Source: Halanaerobiales bacterium
GTDB lineage: Bacteria > Bacillota > Halanaerobiia > Halanaerobiales > DTU029
Direction: 5' to 3'
NCBI GenBank assembly: GCA_022360715.1
Contig: JAKSCG010000168.1
Location: 1-56,906 of the forward strand
DNA length: 56,906 nucleotides
The notes beneath the pieces were generated by a model. The model had not been told where the DNA came from and did no database searches. It saw only the letters and a program-made list of their open reading frames with translations. The position numbers and the translations under genes are program-made. Shown here piece after piece: positions 7,528 to 17,679 of this stretch (positions are counted from its first letter, which is position 1; each line of letters opens with the position of its first letter).

Positions 7528-8607
7528 TCACTCCTTCATAAGTTCCTCCCACCGATAACAGGCCAGACCGGCCGTGTAGAAAAACAAGGGGTCATCGATC
7601 AACCTCCGCCCCATGCTGTGGAAAGGAAAGCTACTTTTTTCAAGAATAGCTGCCACTTCTGTCGTCGGATAAAAATAAATATTATGTAACCCAGCAATCC
7701 CTGTTTCCTTTAACTGCTCTGTAATAATATCATTAAAAGGACAAGGGAGATCAACCGGTCGGTCGATTAACTCCTCCAGCAAGGTAATGGTGTGATGACT
7801 GATCCCATAGTGGCGTTGCCGTTGGTCAAAAAATCCAAGCCGGGGGACAACGATACTCTTCCCCTGTAGAATATTAATCGCATAATTAACAAAAGCCAGC
7901 TCTACACCACTAAAACCATATCTGCTACCTGTACCGGCAATACCCGGACCGATCCCTGCTATAATTAAATCACCCCTGGCTTGTTCCCGGGCCGTTAGTA
8001 AACCGGTAAAGATATTAACTGTTTCATAATCACCACCAAAGGCGTGGCCGGAGGTAATCGTACTGTCGATTAATCCCTGTTCCTTCAACTGTCTGACCTG
8101 ATTGCTAAAAGCAATCGGCAGACTCCCCCCCTCAGTCATCAGGTATACTACCCTTTTCTCCGGATGAAAGGTTTTAAAAACAATAACCAGTGGGGCCAAC
8201 AAACTATGCAGCGGAATAATTATAACCGGAAATCCGACCAGGTTTTGCCGGCGCCGTAATTTTTCAATATCATCACTGTCTCCCTCTTCCCAACAACGGG
8301 TTCTGAGTTGATAGGGAGTATAACGGAGTTTTAAAATATGACCGTCTTCTCGATTAAGCAACTCCTTTTCGGTTGTTTGATCGAGATTAAAGCAAATAAA
8401 ATGATAACCCCCGGTACCAAGACCCAATTCAACTGCCGTAGTATTCAAAATAACCCGATCCCCGGCCGCTACTTTTCCGGTCAGTTTGGGATAGTTAATG
8501 GCCTTACTATTCTTTTCGCCCGGGATAATCACCTCTACCACCGTCATCTCCTCAAAACTTTCCAGGACCTGCTTAACCCTCCCCGGTCGCAGTGCGAGCT
8601 GATACAT
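7528..8607 (-). CDS. DUF3866 family protein
   Basis: This 359-residue protein of the DUF3866 family is conserved in Firmicutes and Actinobacteria and has no established function. Visible features are a glycine-rich N-terminal part with YPKLTGKV..GDRVILNTTAVELGLGTGG and a central GPGIAGTGSRYGFSGVE loop that could bind a nucleotide or phosphate. No signal peptide or membrane segment is present. It starts at the base next to the stop of the preceding peptidase gene (TAA-ATG) and leads directly into the Nudix gene, so it belongs to one operon from the PepT-like peptidase through to the gene at 5131. Confidence 0.8.
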   Translation of the reverse strand: MYQLALRPGRVKQVLESFEEMTVVEVIIPGEKNSKAINYPKLTGKVAAGDRVILNTTAVELGLGTGGYHFICFNLDQTTEKELLNREDGHILKLRYTPYQLRTRCWEEGDSDDIEKLRRRQNLVGFPVIIIPLHSLLAPLVIVFKTFHPEKRVVYLMTEGGSLPIAFSNQVRQLKEQGLIDSTITSGHAFGGDYETVNIFTGLLTAREQARGDLIIAGIGPGIAGTGSRYGFSGVELAFVNYAINILQGKSIVVPRLGFFDQRQRHYGISHHTITLLEELIDRPVDLPCPFNDIITEQLKETGIAGLHNIYFYPTTEVAAILEKSSFPFHSMGRRLIDDPLFFYTAGLACYRWEELMKE

Positions 8608-9714
8608 TTAATCATTACCCCGATTAATCTCAATGATCTTACTGATTAATTGAGCCAGTTTTATCATATTATCAATCTTAACCCTTTCTTCGGGCGAATG
8701 GACCCTTTCTGCCCCTATCCCCAGATTGACTGTCGGGAGACCGTATTGATTAAAGATATTGGCATCACTCCCCCCACTACTCGCACGGTAGGTAAGCGGC
8801 AAATCCAGTCTTTGGATTGATTTTTCCACCAGTTTTATTATATCACTATCTCGGGCTATTTCAAATCCCGGATAGTTTTTTTCAATCCTGAAACTGGCTT
8901 GACCTTGGTATTTGGCGGTAGCCTTACTGATTACTTCTTTGATATGCCCAACTTGTTTTTTCAGGTGTTCAGTCGAGTGGCCCCTTGTCTCCCCCTCCAA
9001 TTCAACAAAATCAGCTGTAAGATGGGAGGCTTTACCCCCTTTGATCACACCGATATTGGCCGTAATTCCCCGGTCGGGCCGACCCAACTTCATCTCAGAA
9101 ATAGCCTTACTGGCGATTTTAATCGCATCCACTCCGGCTGAGGGCGATTTTCCGATAATTGTGGCATTAAACTTAAACTGGCTAGGGGCTTTATCCACGA
9201 TCATCCCGACTTGATCATCGAGATCAAAGACGATCCCGTAATCAGCACTCTTTATTTCTTCGGGATCAATCGACTTAGCCCCCAGCAGACCCTGTTCTTC
9301 AGCCACTGTGAATACCACTTTAATTCTGCCATATCTTTCACCTTTCTCTTGCAATCCGGTTAATGCTTCTAAAATAGCAGCTACGGCAATTAAATCATCC
9401 CCGGCCAAAACAGTTTCACCCTGACTGACCAGATAATCACCGCGAATCTCCGCCTTGATCCCTCGCCCCGGTTCCACTCGATCCATATGTGCCGACAGCA
9501 GAAGAAGGGGACCATCTATTTGATCGGAAAAATCGGCAATCAGATTACCGGCATTACCGGCAATTTTTTTTCCGCTTTGATCTTCTCTAACCACGGCTCC
9601 CAGTGCGAGTAATTCCGGCTTGAGACGATCAGCCATCGCCCTCTCTTCCCTGGAAAGACTGTCGATCTGTACTAATTCCATAAATCTGTTGATTAGTCTC
9701 GCCTGATTGATCAT
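8608..9714 (-). CDS. M20 family peptidase, peptidase T-like
   Basis: This 368-residue cytosolic aminopeptidase of the PepT-like branch of family M20 uses two zinc ions. Metal-site motifs are visible: LSAHMDRVEPG near residue 80, AGDDLIAVAA near 123, the catalytic VAEEQGLLGA near 155, and a late NLGIGAERVHSPEER. The ATG at 9714 has GGGGGAG close before it. The family removes N-terminal residues from short peptides, which fits the neighbouring peptide importer. It is the first gene of the run that continues through DUF3866, nudF and endoQ. Confidence 0.85.
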   Translation of the reverse strand: MINQARLINRFMELVQIDSLSREERAMADRLKPELLALGAVVREDQSGKKIAGNAGNLIADFSDQIDGPLLLLSAHMDRVEPGRGIKAEIRGDYLVSQGETVLAGDDLIAVAAILEALTGLQEKGERYGRIKVVFTVAEEQGLLGAKSIDPEEIKSADYGIVFDLDDQVGMIVDKAPSQFKFNATIIGKSPSAGVDAIKIASKAISEMKLGRPDRGITANIGVIKGGKASHLTADFVELEGETRGHSTEHLKKQVGHIKEVISKATAKYQGQASFRIEKNYPGFEIARDSDIIKLVEKSIQRLDLPLTYRASSGGSDANIFNQYGLPTVNLGIGAERVHSPEERVKIDNMIKLAQLISKIIEINRGND

Positions 9715-9790
9715 TGCTCCCCCTTTGCTATCCCCTTTTTATTTTATTCTTTTTAATGAAGATTATTAGAAGATAATTTAAGTTCAATCG

Positions 9791-9816
9791 TGAAAAAAGA
9801 CCCTATTCGGGTCTCT
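9791..9816 (-). terminator. Terminator folding over the stop codon of the M20 gene
   Basis: On the minus strand GAGACCC, a GAATA loop and GGGTCTTTTTT form a short hairpin with a U tract. The loop contains the TAG stop at 9803-9805, so the last codons of the gene are part of the terminator. Confidence 0.75.
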
Positions 9817-10933
9817 TTCCCTTAAAATCTCGACAGGCGCTTATAATTTCTGTTAAGAATGTACTCCGTAATTTAACTGAATCAAGCTCCAGATATTCAT
9901 TTTTACTATGCGGGTTAGCCCCAACCGGTCCTAATCCGTCAATCGTCGGTATACCCAGCCCGGCAGTAGTATTGGCGTCAGAACCACCACCACTGGCAAT
10001 CCAGTTCAGGTCCAGCTTTAATCGCTGTCCGATCTCCTGGACACGCTCGACCAACCTCATCGTCTCTGCGGAAGGATTCATCGCAGGTCTGATCCCATGC
10101 CGAATAACCTCGACGTTCACCCCTTTAACCCGGGGATTATTTTTTAAGTCTTCCATCACTGTCTCAACTTTCTCCCGGGCAGCTTCAGTTTTAAATCTGA
10201 GGTCAACCGTTGCTCTGGCCTGCTCGGCAATTACATTGGCAGCAGTCCCACCTTCGATAACCCCTACATTTACGGTTGTGCCGGCAGCAAGGTCATTTAA
10301 CTCGTTTAACTCCGATACCCAGTGGGCCAGCTCAACTACTGCACTTGCTCCCTTCTCCGGCTCAACCCCGGCATGGGCGGCAATACCAGTAAAATTAAGG
10401 TGATATCCGGCGATTCCCTTCCGCTCCAGCACAAGAGAAGCAACATTCCTGGCCCCCTCAAGGACAAGGGCAACTTTACTCTTTTGGGCCAGCTCTTTAA
10501 TCAGGGGTATTGATTTTTTTGAACCGATCTCCTCATCACTATTGAGAACAACACAGATGGCCAGATCTCGATCTAATCCTTCTTCCTGCATGGCCTTTAA
10601 GCTATAATACATTAAAAGTAAGCCTGATTTCATATCGGCAACACCAGGCCCATAGGCCCGGTTTCCTGAAATCCTAAACGGTCTTTCTACAGCGGTCCCT
10701 TCCGGAAATACGGTATCCATATGGCCGATTAATAAGACATCATAGTTGTCATAGTCTCCGTTAACCGCCATTAGATTGGCATTAGTTGTTTTCTCGGTCA
10801 GATACCCCAGTCTTTGATAGCGCTCAATAAAAAAATCTGCTACCTGATTTATCCCCTTGCTGTTCTTACTGCCACTGTCGATGTTAACAATCAATTCCAG
10901 ATCCTGCAGATACTGATCCAGACTAAAACTCAT
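9803..10933 (-). CDS. M20 family carboxypeptidase (glutamate carboxypeptidase-like)
   Basis: This 376-residue M20 zinc peptidase resembles carboxypeptidase G2/ArgE. Motifs are LLIGHMDTVFPEG (residue 70 region), GPGVADMKSG (near 95) with the bridging Asp, the catalytic NSDEEIGS (near 130), and HAGVEPEKGASA of the dimerization lid. A C-terminal GPVGANPHSKNEYL provides the last metal ligand. Members release C-terminal glutamate or split acyl-amino acids. It overlaps the next M20 gene by four bases (ATGA-type coupling) and ends the peptide operon. Confidence 0.85.
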   Translation of the reverse strand: MSFSLDQYLQDLELIVNIDSGSKNSKGINQVADFFIERYQRLGYLTEKTTNANLMAVNGDYDNYDVLLIGHMDTVFPEGTAVERPFRISGNRAYGPGVADMKSGLLLMYYSLKAMQEEGLDRDLAICVVLNSDEEIGSKKSIPLIKELAQKSKVALVLEGARNVASLVLERKGIAGYHLNFTGIAAHAGVEPEKGASAVVELAHWVSELNELNDLAAGTTVNVGVIEGGTAANVIAEQARATVDLRFKTEAAREKVETVMEDLKNNPRVKGVNVEVIRHGIRPAMNPSAETMRLVERVQEIGQRLKLDLNWIASGGGSDANTTAGLGIPTIDGLGPVGANPHSKNEYLELDSVKLRSTFLTEIISACRDFKGKRPE

Positions 10934-12120
10934 TTACTTGCACCCTCCCTACCTGGTACAACCTGGTTAAATTCCCGGTGGATTGCCGCGCGCAACCCTT
11001 GTTCTCTCAGTATATCAAAACCAGTTAGGGCTAAACCTTTCGCTCCTTTAATGATCACTTCTTCAGCCCGGGAAGAAATAGCAGCAGCAGCAAATTCCTC
11101 GGTATGTCCACTAATCGCTTTTTCGGTTATCCGGAGGTAAGAATGAATTGTCGGCACTACCATCGAAACATTGCCAATATCCGATGAGCCAAGTGATTCC
11201 CCCGGGTCAGGATAACACATCTGCTCACCCAGCCCGGCCATATTCTCTTTGAATTTTTCCGCCATCACCAGATTCGGATATCGCTCGGCATAGATTAAAC
11301 TGGAGCTGATACTTGCTTTAGCCCCGGTAATCAATTCAGCCGCCCTAACCAGATCGTTAATCCTGGCTAGAATTTGCTGCAGGTAATCCCGGGTGGCGGC
11401 CCTGACTGTGAATTCTCCACTGGCATAATCAGGGATAATATTGGAGGCCTCTCCCCCGTTCTTAATGATTCCATTTATTTTTACATCGCCTCGCAGCGAA
11501 CCCCTGATACTATCAATACCTTTAAAAACCTCAATTAATGCCTGTAGTGCATTGATCCCTCGCTCAGGGCCGGAAGAATGGGCGGCTTTACCCTTAAATT
11601 CCACTGTAACCAACGTGGCCGCCAAGCCTCCCCGGCCAATAATATTGCTGTTACCTGGGTGGATCATTAAAGCATAATCCAGCTGAGCAAATTCCCCTGC
11701 TTCGATCAGCAGGATTTTACCCCCTCCCCCTTCCTCAGCCGGTGTACCCAGTAAAATGACCTCGCCCGGCATCTGATCCAGGACTGCACTCAAGCCAATA
11801 GCGGCACCGGCGGCACAGGCCGCTATAATATTATGTCCACAGGCATGTCCTTTCCCTCTAAGGGCATCATATTCTGCTAAAAAAGCCACCCTCGGTCCGC
11901 CGGGCAGTCGAGTATATCTTGCCTTAAAAGCTGTTGCTAACTCCCCCAGGGGTGATTCCACCTTAAAATTATGTTGGGCCATTAAGTCTTTGAGCCAACC
12001 CACTGCCTTAAACTCCTGGAAAGATAGTTCGGGATTAGCATGTATATTTTTACTCAAATTAATTAAATCCTGATCAATCATATCAACTTTTTGTTTGATC
12101 TTATCCTTTAGTTTTTCCAT
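10930..12120 (-). CDS. M20D amidohydrolase (aminobenzoyl-glutamate/aminoacylase-like)
   Basis: This is a 396-residue metallo-amidohydrolase. The Cys/His metal motif GKGHACGHN is near residue 92, followed by LGTPAEEGGGGK with the catalytic glutamates near 125, the SSGPERGINALQALIEVF lid segment, and a C-terminal SGHTEEF. This set is typical of subfamily M20D (AbgB, hippurate hydrolase, IAA-amino acid hydrolases) that cut N-acyl amino acids. It is coupled to the downstream M20 gene and follows the ABC transporter genes by 23 bases, consistent with handling imported N-blocked peptides. The exact substrate is not visible. Confidence 0.85.
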   Translation of the reverse strand: MEKLKDKIKQKVDMIDQDLINLSKNIHANPELSFQEFKAVGWLKDLMAQHNFKVESPLGELATAFKARYTRLPGGPRVAFLAEYDALRGKGHACGHNIIAACAAGAAIGLSAVLDQMPGEVILLGTPAEEGGGGKILLIEAGEFAQLDYALMIHPGNSNIIGRGGLAATLVTVEFKGKAAHSSGPERGINALQALIEVFKGIDSIRGSLRGDVKINGIIKNGGEASNIIPDYASGEFTVRAATRDYLQQILARINDLVRAAELITGAKASISSSLIYAERYPNLVMAEKFKENMAGLGEQMCYPDPGESLGSSDIGNVSMVVPTIHSYLRITEKAISGHTEEFAAAAISSRAEEVIIKGAKGLALTGFDILREQGLRAAIHREFNQVVPGREGASK

Positions 12121-12143
12121 AAACTCACTCCCGTCAATATTAT

Positions 12144-13148
12144 TTATTTACTCGCTACCAAATGACAGGCGACATAATGGTCATGATCAATCTTTTTTAA
12201 CGGGGGTTTTTCCTGATAACAAACCCCCCTAACATCCGGGCATCTTGCTTGAAAACAACATCCGCTTGGTAGATCGATCGGATTAGGGACCTGCCCCTTT
12301 AATTCAGTTGCTGTGGTTGCTACCTCTTCATCAATCGTCGGGACGGCGGCAAAGAGGGCTCTTGTATAGGGATGACTCGGGTTTTGAAAGATATAATCCT
12401 TTCCTCCCGTCTCCACAATATAACCCAGGTACATCACACCCAATCGATCACTAATATGTTTTACTACCGATAGATCATGGGCAATAAATAAATAGGAAAG
12501 TTGGAACTCATCTCTTAAATCCATTAAGATATTCAATATCTGGGCTTGAATCGAAACATCGAGGGCCGAGACAGGCTCATCGGCAATAATAAACTCTGGT
12601 CCAACCGCTAAAGCCCGGGCAATGCCGATCCTCTGCCGCTGGCCGCCACTGAACTGATGGGGATATCTAGTTGCGTGCTCCCGGTTTAATCCTACCTTTT
12701 CCAGGATATCCAGCACCCTTTGTTCGGCTTCTTTTTGATCCTGTACCACCTGATGAAATAGCATCGGTTCGCTAATTATATCAGCTAACTTCTGCCGCGG
12801 ATTCAAGGAAGCATACGGATCCTGAAAGATCATTTGTATTTTCCGCCTGAACGGCAATAGCTCGCGATAACCGTATTTACTGATATCCTCACCCCTATAT
12901 CTGATTTCTCCCGCTTTCGGTTCAAAGATCCGGGCAATAGTCTTGGCCGTAGTTGACTTCCCACAACCACTTTCACCAACCAGACCAAAAACCTCACCCT
13001 TTCCGATCGAAAAACTTACACCGTTTACGGCATTTACATGTTTTTTCTCCAGGGTAAATTTACCGGCTCTGAATTTGATCCGGTCGATTAAGTCTGTTGT
13101 TAAATCAAACCACTGGACTAGGTCTTTTACTTCCAATAATTTCTTCAT
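12144..13148 (-). CDS. Oligopeptide/dipeptide ABC importer, ATP-binding subunit (OppF/DppF)
   Basis: This is a 334-residue ATPase subunit. Walker A is GESGCGKST, the ABC signature FSGGQRQRIGIARAL and Walker B FIIADEPVSALD, with the His switch in FIAHDLSVV. The C-terminal extension (CCFQARCPDVRGVCYQEKPP) has the cysteine cluster common in Opp/Dpp ATPases, some of which hold a [4Fe-4S] cluster. It pairs with the sister ATPase that overlaps it by four bases (ATGA). Confidence 0.92.
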   Translation of the reverse strand: MKKLLEVKDLVQWFDLTTDLIDRIKFRAGKFTLEKKHVNAVNGVSFSIGKGEVFGLVGESGCGKSTTAKTIARIFEPKAGEIRYRGEDISKYGYRELLPFRRKIQMIFQDPYASLNPRQKLADIISEPMLFHQVVQDQKEAEQRVLDILEKVGLNREHATRYPHQFSGGQRQRIGIARALAVGPEFIIADEPVSALDVSIQAQILNILMDLRDEFQLSYLFIAHDLSVVKHISDRLGVMYLGYIVETGGKDYIFQNPSHPYTRALFAAVPTIDEEVATTATELKGQVPNPIDLPSGCCFQARCPDVRGVCYQEKPPLKKIDHDHYVACHLVASK

Positions 13149-14128
13149 ATCCGCCCCACCTCCAACAGAGGAAAATGGCAGGCTACTCCGTGTTCTTTCT
13201 CAATAGTAGCAATTTCAGGCTGATCAACTAAACATTTATCCCGAAAACACCTACACCGGGGGGCAAAATTACATCCCGCTGGCAGTTGAAACATATTTGG
13301 CACTATGCCGGGGATCTGCTCCAGCCTCTTTTTTTGGTCGCGCAGCCTTGGTATGGAGTTTAACAGCCCGCTGGTATAGGGATGGGCCGGCTGATAAATA
13401 ATATCGTCAATTTTCCCCTGTTCCAGGATTTTACCACAATACATTACGATAATTTTATCGACCATTTGGGAGACAACGGCCAGGTCATGGGTAATCAATA
13501 TTAATGAGCTATTGTTTTCTTGAACAAGTCGTTTCAATAGTTGTAAAATCTGGGCCTGGATTGTTACATCAAGGGCAGTAGTCGGTTCATCAGCAATAAT
13601 TAGTTTCGGTTTTGCCGCCAGGGCAATTGCAATAATAACCCTTTGGCGCATCCCGCCACTAAATTGATGGGGATAACTATTCAGACGGTCAGCCGGTTGT
13701 GGGATTCCAACCTGATTTAAGAGCTCAATACACCGCTCTCTTCTTGCTTTAGCTCCCATCTTGCTGTGGAGTTTTAAAACCTCCTCTAGCTGTTGATAAA
13801 TTGTATAAAGGGGATTAAGGGAGGTCATCGGGTCCTGAAAAATCATCGCTATATCCTTACCCCTAATATCTTTCATCTCCCGCTCATTTTTCCGGTTAAT
13901 ATCCTCACCCTGAAAGATGATTTCTCCCGCCTGAATAAACCCCGGCTCTTCAATTAATTTCATTATTGAAAAACCGGCAACTGATTTCCCTCCGCCTGAC
14001 TCCCCGACAATACCAAGTATTTCTCCCCGGTTCAAGGAAAAACTAATACCATCTACCGCCTTGACCGTTCCTTTAAATGTATGGAAATATGTCTTAAGTC
14101 CTTTTACTTCCAGCAATTTGTTTACCAT
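13145..14128 (-). CDS. Oligopeptide/dipeptide ABC importer, ATP-binding subunit (OppD/DppD)
   Basis: This is the second ATPase, about 327 residues, with Walker [10 protein letters not shown], signature [15 protein letters not shown], Walker [13 protein letters not shown] and ITHDLAVV. The C-terminal oligopeptide-transporter extension has [14 protein letters not shown]. The ATG at 14128 is chosen; a GTG directly before it would also work with the same GAGAGGTGAG site. It forms the heterodimeric motor with the OppF-type subunit. Confidence 0.92.
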   Translation of the reverse strand: MVNKLLEVKGLKTYFHTFKGTVKAVDGISFSLNRGEILGIVGESGGGKSVAGFSIMKLIEEPGFIQAGEIIFQGEDINRKNEREMKDIRGKDIAMIFQDPMTSLNPLYTIYQQLEEVLKLHSKMGAKARRERCIELLNQVGIPQPADRLNSYPHQFSGGMRQRVIIAIALAAKPKLIIADEPTTALDVTIQAQILQLLKRLVQENNSSLILITHDLAVVSQMVDKIIVMYCGKILEQGKIDDIIYQPAHPYTSGLLNSIPRLRDQKKRLEQIPGIVPNMFQLPAGCNFAPRCRCFRDKCLVDQPEIATIEKEHGVACHFPLLEVGRI

Positions 14129-14144
14129 CACTACTCACCTCTCA

Positions 14145-15071
14145 CTATTTCAACCTGGGGTTTAACTCATCCCGCATAAAATCCCCCAGCATGTTTATTC
14201 CAAAAACCAATAACATGATAAAAAGTCCGGGAAATGTAGAGGCCCACCAGAGGCCACTGAATAAAACATCATAACCGTTTTTTACCAATAAACCCAGTGA
14301 TGGTCTGGTCACCGGAACACCTACTCCCAGAAAACTCAGCGTGGCTTCAGTCAGGACAAAAGAACCCACCTGGATAGTTGCGATAACGATCGTTGAGGTA
14401 AAGACATTTGGTAAAATGTGTTTAAATAATATTTTGTAATTGGGCAGACCAATCACTTTTACCGCCTCGATATATTCTTTCTTCTTTTCGGCCAGGGTAG
14501 CACCCCTGACTGTCCTGGCATAGATAACCCATCCGACCAGAGTAAGGGCAATCAGCAGGTTAACAATCCCCCGGCCAGATATTGACATAATAAACAGGGC
14601 AATTAAGGTAGCCGGAAATGATAACTGGATATCAGCTATTCTCATAATCAACGAATCAATTTTTCCTCCAAAAAAACCGGCGACCAGACCGAGTACCGTA
14701 CCGATTATGCAGGAAAATAACATCCCGGTAATCCCGATAAAAAGCGATACTCTAGTACCATAAACAATACTACTTAAAATATCTCTTCCCTGGGAATCTG
14801 TACCCAGCAAATACCTTAATTCTCCATCTTCCGCCCACGCCGGCGGTTTATAGGCATCCAGTATACTGATTTCCTGCAGATTATAAGGATTTTGCGGTAC
14901 TAGTAAAGGTCCGACCGTCGCCATCAACAGGAACAATATAATCAGAATTGTTCCGGCAATGGCCGCTATATTTCTTTTATAATTGAAATAAAACTCTGAT
15001 TGCAGAAATTGTGACCACTTGTTCTCTGCGTTAACAGAAGCAGATAAAACACCAATTTTTAGCTTCGTCAT
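14145..15071 (-). CDS. Dipeptide ABC importer, permease (DppC/OppC)
   Basis: This 308-residue inner-membrane permease of the binding-protein-dependent (BPD) superfamily has a long N-terminal cytoplasmic tail, a first helix (IAAIAGTILIILFLLMATVGPLLV), an OppC-type loop with YLLGTDSQGRDILSSIVYGTRVSL, and an EAA-type motif for ATPase docking. The ending ...LGDFMRDELNPRLK is typical of DppC. It follows dppB by 4 bases. Confidence 0.92.
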   Translation of the reverse strand: MTKLKIGVLSASVNAENKWSQFLQSEFYFNYKRNIAAIAGTILIILFLLMATVGPLLVPQNPYNLQEISILDAYKPPAWAEDGELRYLLGTDSQGRDILSSIVYGTRVSLFIGITGMLFSCIIGTVLGLVAGFFGGKIDSLIMRIADIQLSFPATLIALFIMSISGRGIVNLLIALTLVGWVIYARTVRGATLAEKKKEYIEAVKVIGLPNYKILFKHILPNVFTSTIVIATIQVGSFVLTEATLSFLGVGVPVTRPSLGLLVKNGYDVLFSGLWWASTFPGLFIMLLVFGINMLGDFMRDELNPRLK

Positions 15072-15075
15072 TTGC

Positions 15076-16041
15076 TCACCTCAAATCTATCCTGGGGTCA
15101 ATAAATGTATACATTAAATCAACAAAAAAATTCAAACAGACAAATATAAATGATACTACCAGCAAGTAGGCCACGATTACCGGCCGGTCTGACCGGTTGA
15201 TCGAGTCAATCAGTAATTTACCCATCCCTGGCCAGGCAAAGATAGTTTCCGTTACGGTAGCAAAGGCAATTATTTTACCAATCTGAATACCAAACACGGT
15301 AATAACCGGGATAAGTACATTTTTCAGGGCATGCTTAAATAATATTGTTCTGGTCAAGGCCCCTTTGGCCCGGGCAAACTTGATAAAATCCTGTTTCATG
15401 ACTTCCATCATGCCGGCCCTGGTAAGTCTGAGCAAAACTGCCATACTCTGTATCGACAACATTACGGCAGGGAGGATCAAATGTTTTAATCCATCTTTTG
15501 TTAAAATACTTAATCTTAAACCGACTATTTCTATTATATCACCCCTGCCGAAAGAAGGCATTACCTGAAGTTGAACGGCAAATATAAAAATCAGCATCAT
15601 CCCTACCCAGAAATTAGGCAGAGAAATCCCCAAGAGGGAAGCTAACATAATTGTTTTACTACTCCTCTTTTTTGGATAAGCCCCGGCATATACACCCAAG
15701 GGAATGGCCAGAAAAATGGAGATAATAATTGAAAATACAACAAGTTCAAACGTAGCCGGCATCCGTTCGATAATCAGTTTGATTGCCGATTGTTTAAAGG
15801 CATAGGAGTTACCCAGGTCACCCCTGAGCAGATTTTTTAAAAAAATACCATATTGAACCAATAAGGGTTGATCTAAACCCAATTCGATCCGAGCGGCATC
15901 AATCTGAGCCTGAGTAGCATCTAGGGGGACCAACATCAGCACGGGGTCACCGGTAAAACTCATCACAAAGAAGACTATGATTGAGACAATAAATAATACC
16001 AGGATCATATGATAAAAGCGCTTAAAAATATATTTAATCAT
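15076..16041 (-). CDS. Dipeptide ABC importer, permease (DppB/OppB)
   Basis: This 321-residue permease has the canonical DppB start (MIKYIFKRFYHMILVLFIVSIIVFF), the GDPVLMLVP loop, a LGLDQPLLVQYGIFLKNLLRGDLG segment and the ending FVDLMYTFIDPRIDLR. About six membrane segments and the EAA loop (RAKGALTRTILFKHALKN) are visible. It partners with the DppC-type permease. Confidence 0.92.
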   Translation of the reverse strand: MIKYIFKRFYHMILVLFIVSIIVFFVMSFTGDPVLMLVPLDATQAQIDAARIELGLDQPLLVQYGIFLKNLLRGDLGNSYAFKQSAIKLIIERMPATFELVVFSIIISIFLAIPLGVYAGAYPKKRSSKTIMLASLLGISLPNFWVGMMLIFIFAVQLQVMPSFGRGDIIEIVGLRLSILTKDGLKHLILPAVMLSIQSMAVLLRLTRAGMMEVMKQDFIKFARAKGALTRTILFKHALKNVLIPVITVFGIQIGKIIAFATVTETIFAWPGMGKLLIDSINRSDRPVIVAYLLVVSFIFVCLNFFVDLMYTFIDPRIDLR

Positions 16042-16104
16042 TCAAATTACTCCTTTACCGCCAGATGAAAAATGGGGGAGGAAATCCCCTCCCCCTGACC
16101 GGAA

Positions 16105-17652
16105 TTATTTATTTCTCCTCATTTCATGGGCAAGGATATAGTTATCCACCCGTGGTGTATAGTCGATAAAATCCTTTTTAGCCAGCAAGTCTTCCTGATA
16201 ATAAAGGGGAATCAGTGCCAGATCATTAAGTGCTATTTTGGTTGCTTCCTGTAAATACTCATCCCTCTCCTCAATACTTGCTGTAGAACTGGCTTTCAGT
16301 ACCATCCGATCAAATTCTGAATTACTGTAATGACCGCGATTGGAACCACCATAGCCTTCATATTTATCCCTGGTGATTAGAAAAACCTCATACATCCTTC
16401 CCGCACCACCTGAAGTAGCAGACCAGCCGGACATAACCAAACTAGACTTATCACCCGGCCTTACATAATCAAAAAATAGTGATTTCGGCATCAGATTTAG
16501 TTCGATCTTAATACCGATCTTGGCCAGCTGACTGGCAATTGCCTGGGCCACCAAAGCATCATTTACATAACGGTCATTTGGTGAATCTAAGGTTACGGTA
16601 AAGCCATCGGGATAACCTGCTTCTTTTAACAACTCCCTGGCCTTTTCCGGGTTATAGGGATAACGTTCAATCCCATCTAGATAACCAAGGTGGGTTGACT
16701 GAACATACTGCTCAGCCGGATAGGCATGTCCGTTCATTACACTCTTGACAATCGCATCAATATTGATCCCATAATAGATTGCCTGTCTAACCCTGAGGTC
16801 CTGGAGCGGATTAACCGGTAAATCAATGGTTGGTGACCTATCCCTCCAGCCATCGACATGGAGATAAATAAGCCTCAGGCTCGGCTTCCTGATTAACTCC
16901 AGATTAGGACTCCTTTCAATTCTAATTGTATCCCGGACCGGGACATTAACAATAAAATCAACATCCCCGCTCAAGAGGGCAGCCGTTCTGGTCGCAACAT
17001 TAGTGATCGGTTTAAATGTTGCCTGCTTAAACTCGGGAATCTTACCCCAGTAGTCTTGATTAGCCACAAAGGTAATATGGTCTGCTTTAATCCATTCCTG
17101 TAATTTATAGGGACCAGTACCGATCGGATTTAGATTGAAATATTCATCACCCACTGCACTGACATAATCTTTATCAACAATTTTTATTCCCCGCAGGTCT
17201 CTTAACAGCACCGCATAAGGCTCGGCAGTTATAATTTCGATCGTATAATCATCAATAATATTTACCTGAGCAATCGGGGCAACCATATTGGCAATGATCG
17301 TAGTTCTGACCCGCTCGATCGAAAATTTTACATCCTCAGCCGTTAAGTCGTTTCCGTTATGGAATTTTACCCCTTTGCGCAGGTGAAAAATCCAGTCGGT
17401 ATCAGAGTAACGGATCCATCTTTCCGCCAATGCCGGGACTATTTCCAGGTCGGCTGTCGCCTCAACCAGTGACTCAAAGATATGAGAAACCAGCATATTC
17501 GTTGTTGTCTCATTTTGTTGATGTGGGTCCAGATACAGGGCATCAGAGCCAAGCCCGATCACTATTTCCTCTTGAGCTGCCTTGCAGATCAGACCTGTTG
17601 ATAATATTAACAATGAAACAAGTGAAAAAACCAATAGATATTTACTTCTCAT
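16105..17652 (-). CDS. Peptide ABC importer, substrate-binding protein (SBP family 5)
   Basis: This 515-residue extracellular solute-binding protein of family 5 (DppA/OppA-like) starts with a signal peptide (MRSKYLLVFSLVSLLILSTGLICKAA) that looks like a type I signal; the lone Cys is not in a good lipobox. The mature part has the family landmarks SLVEATADLEIVPALAERW, FHLRKGVKFHNG, and LNPIGTGPYKL. GGAGG sits 10 bases before the ATG. Ligand specificity cannot be read, but the operon context indicates peptides. Confidence 0.92.
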   Translation of the reverse strand: MRSKYLLVFSLVSLLILSTGLICKAAQEEIVIGLGSDALYLDPHQQNETTTNMLVSHIFESLVEATADLEIVPALAERWIRYSDTDWIFHLRKGVKFHNGNDLTAEDVKFSIERVRTTIIANMVAPIAQVNIIDDYTIEIITAEPYAVLLRDLRGIKIVDKDYVSAVGDEYFNLNPIGTGPYKLQEWIKADHITFVANQDYWGKIPEFKQATFKPITNVATRTAALLSGDVDFIVNVPVRDTIRIERSPNLELIRKPSLRLIYLHVDGWRDRSPTIDLPVNPLQDLRVRQAIYYGINIDAIVKSVMNGHAYPAEQYVQSTHLGYLDGIERYPYNPEKARELLKEAGYPDGFTVTLDSPNDRYVNDALVAQAIASQLAKIGIKIELNLMPKSLFFDYVRPGDKSSLVMSGWSATSGGAGRMYEVFLITRDKYEGYGGSNRGHYSNSEFDRMVLKASSTASIEERDEYLQEATKIALNDLALIPLYYQEDLLAKKDFIDYTPRVDNYILAHEMRRNK

Positions 17653-17679
17653 CTTAATGCTACCTCCTCGTTTTTAGCT

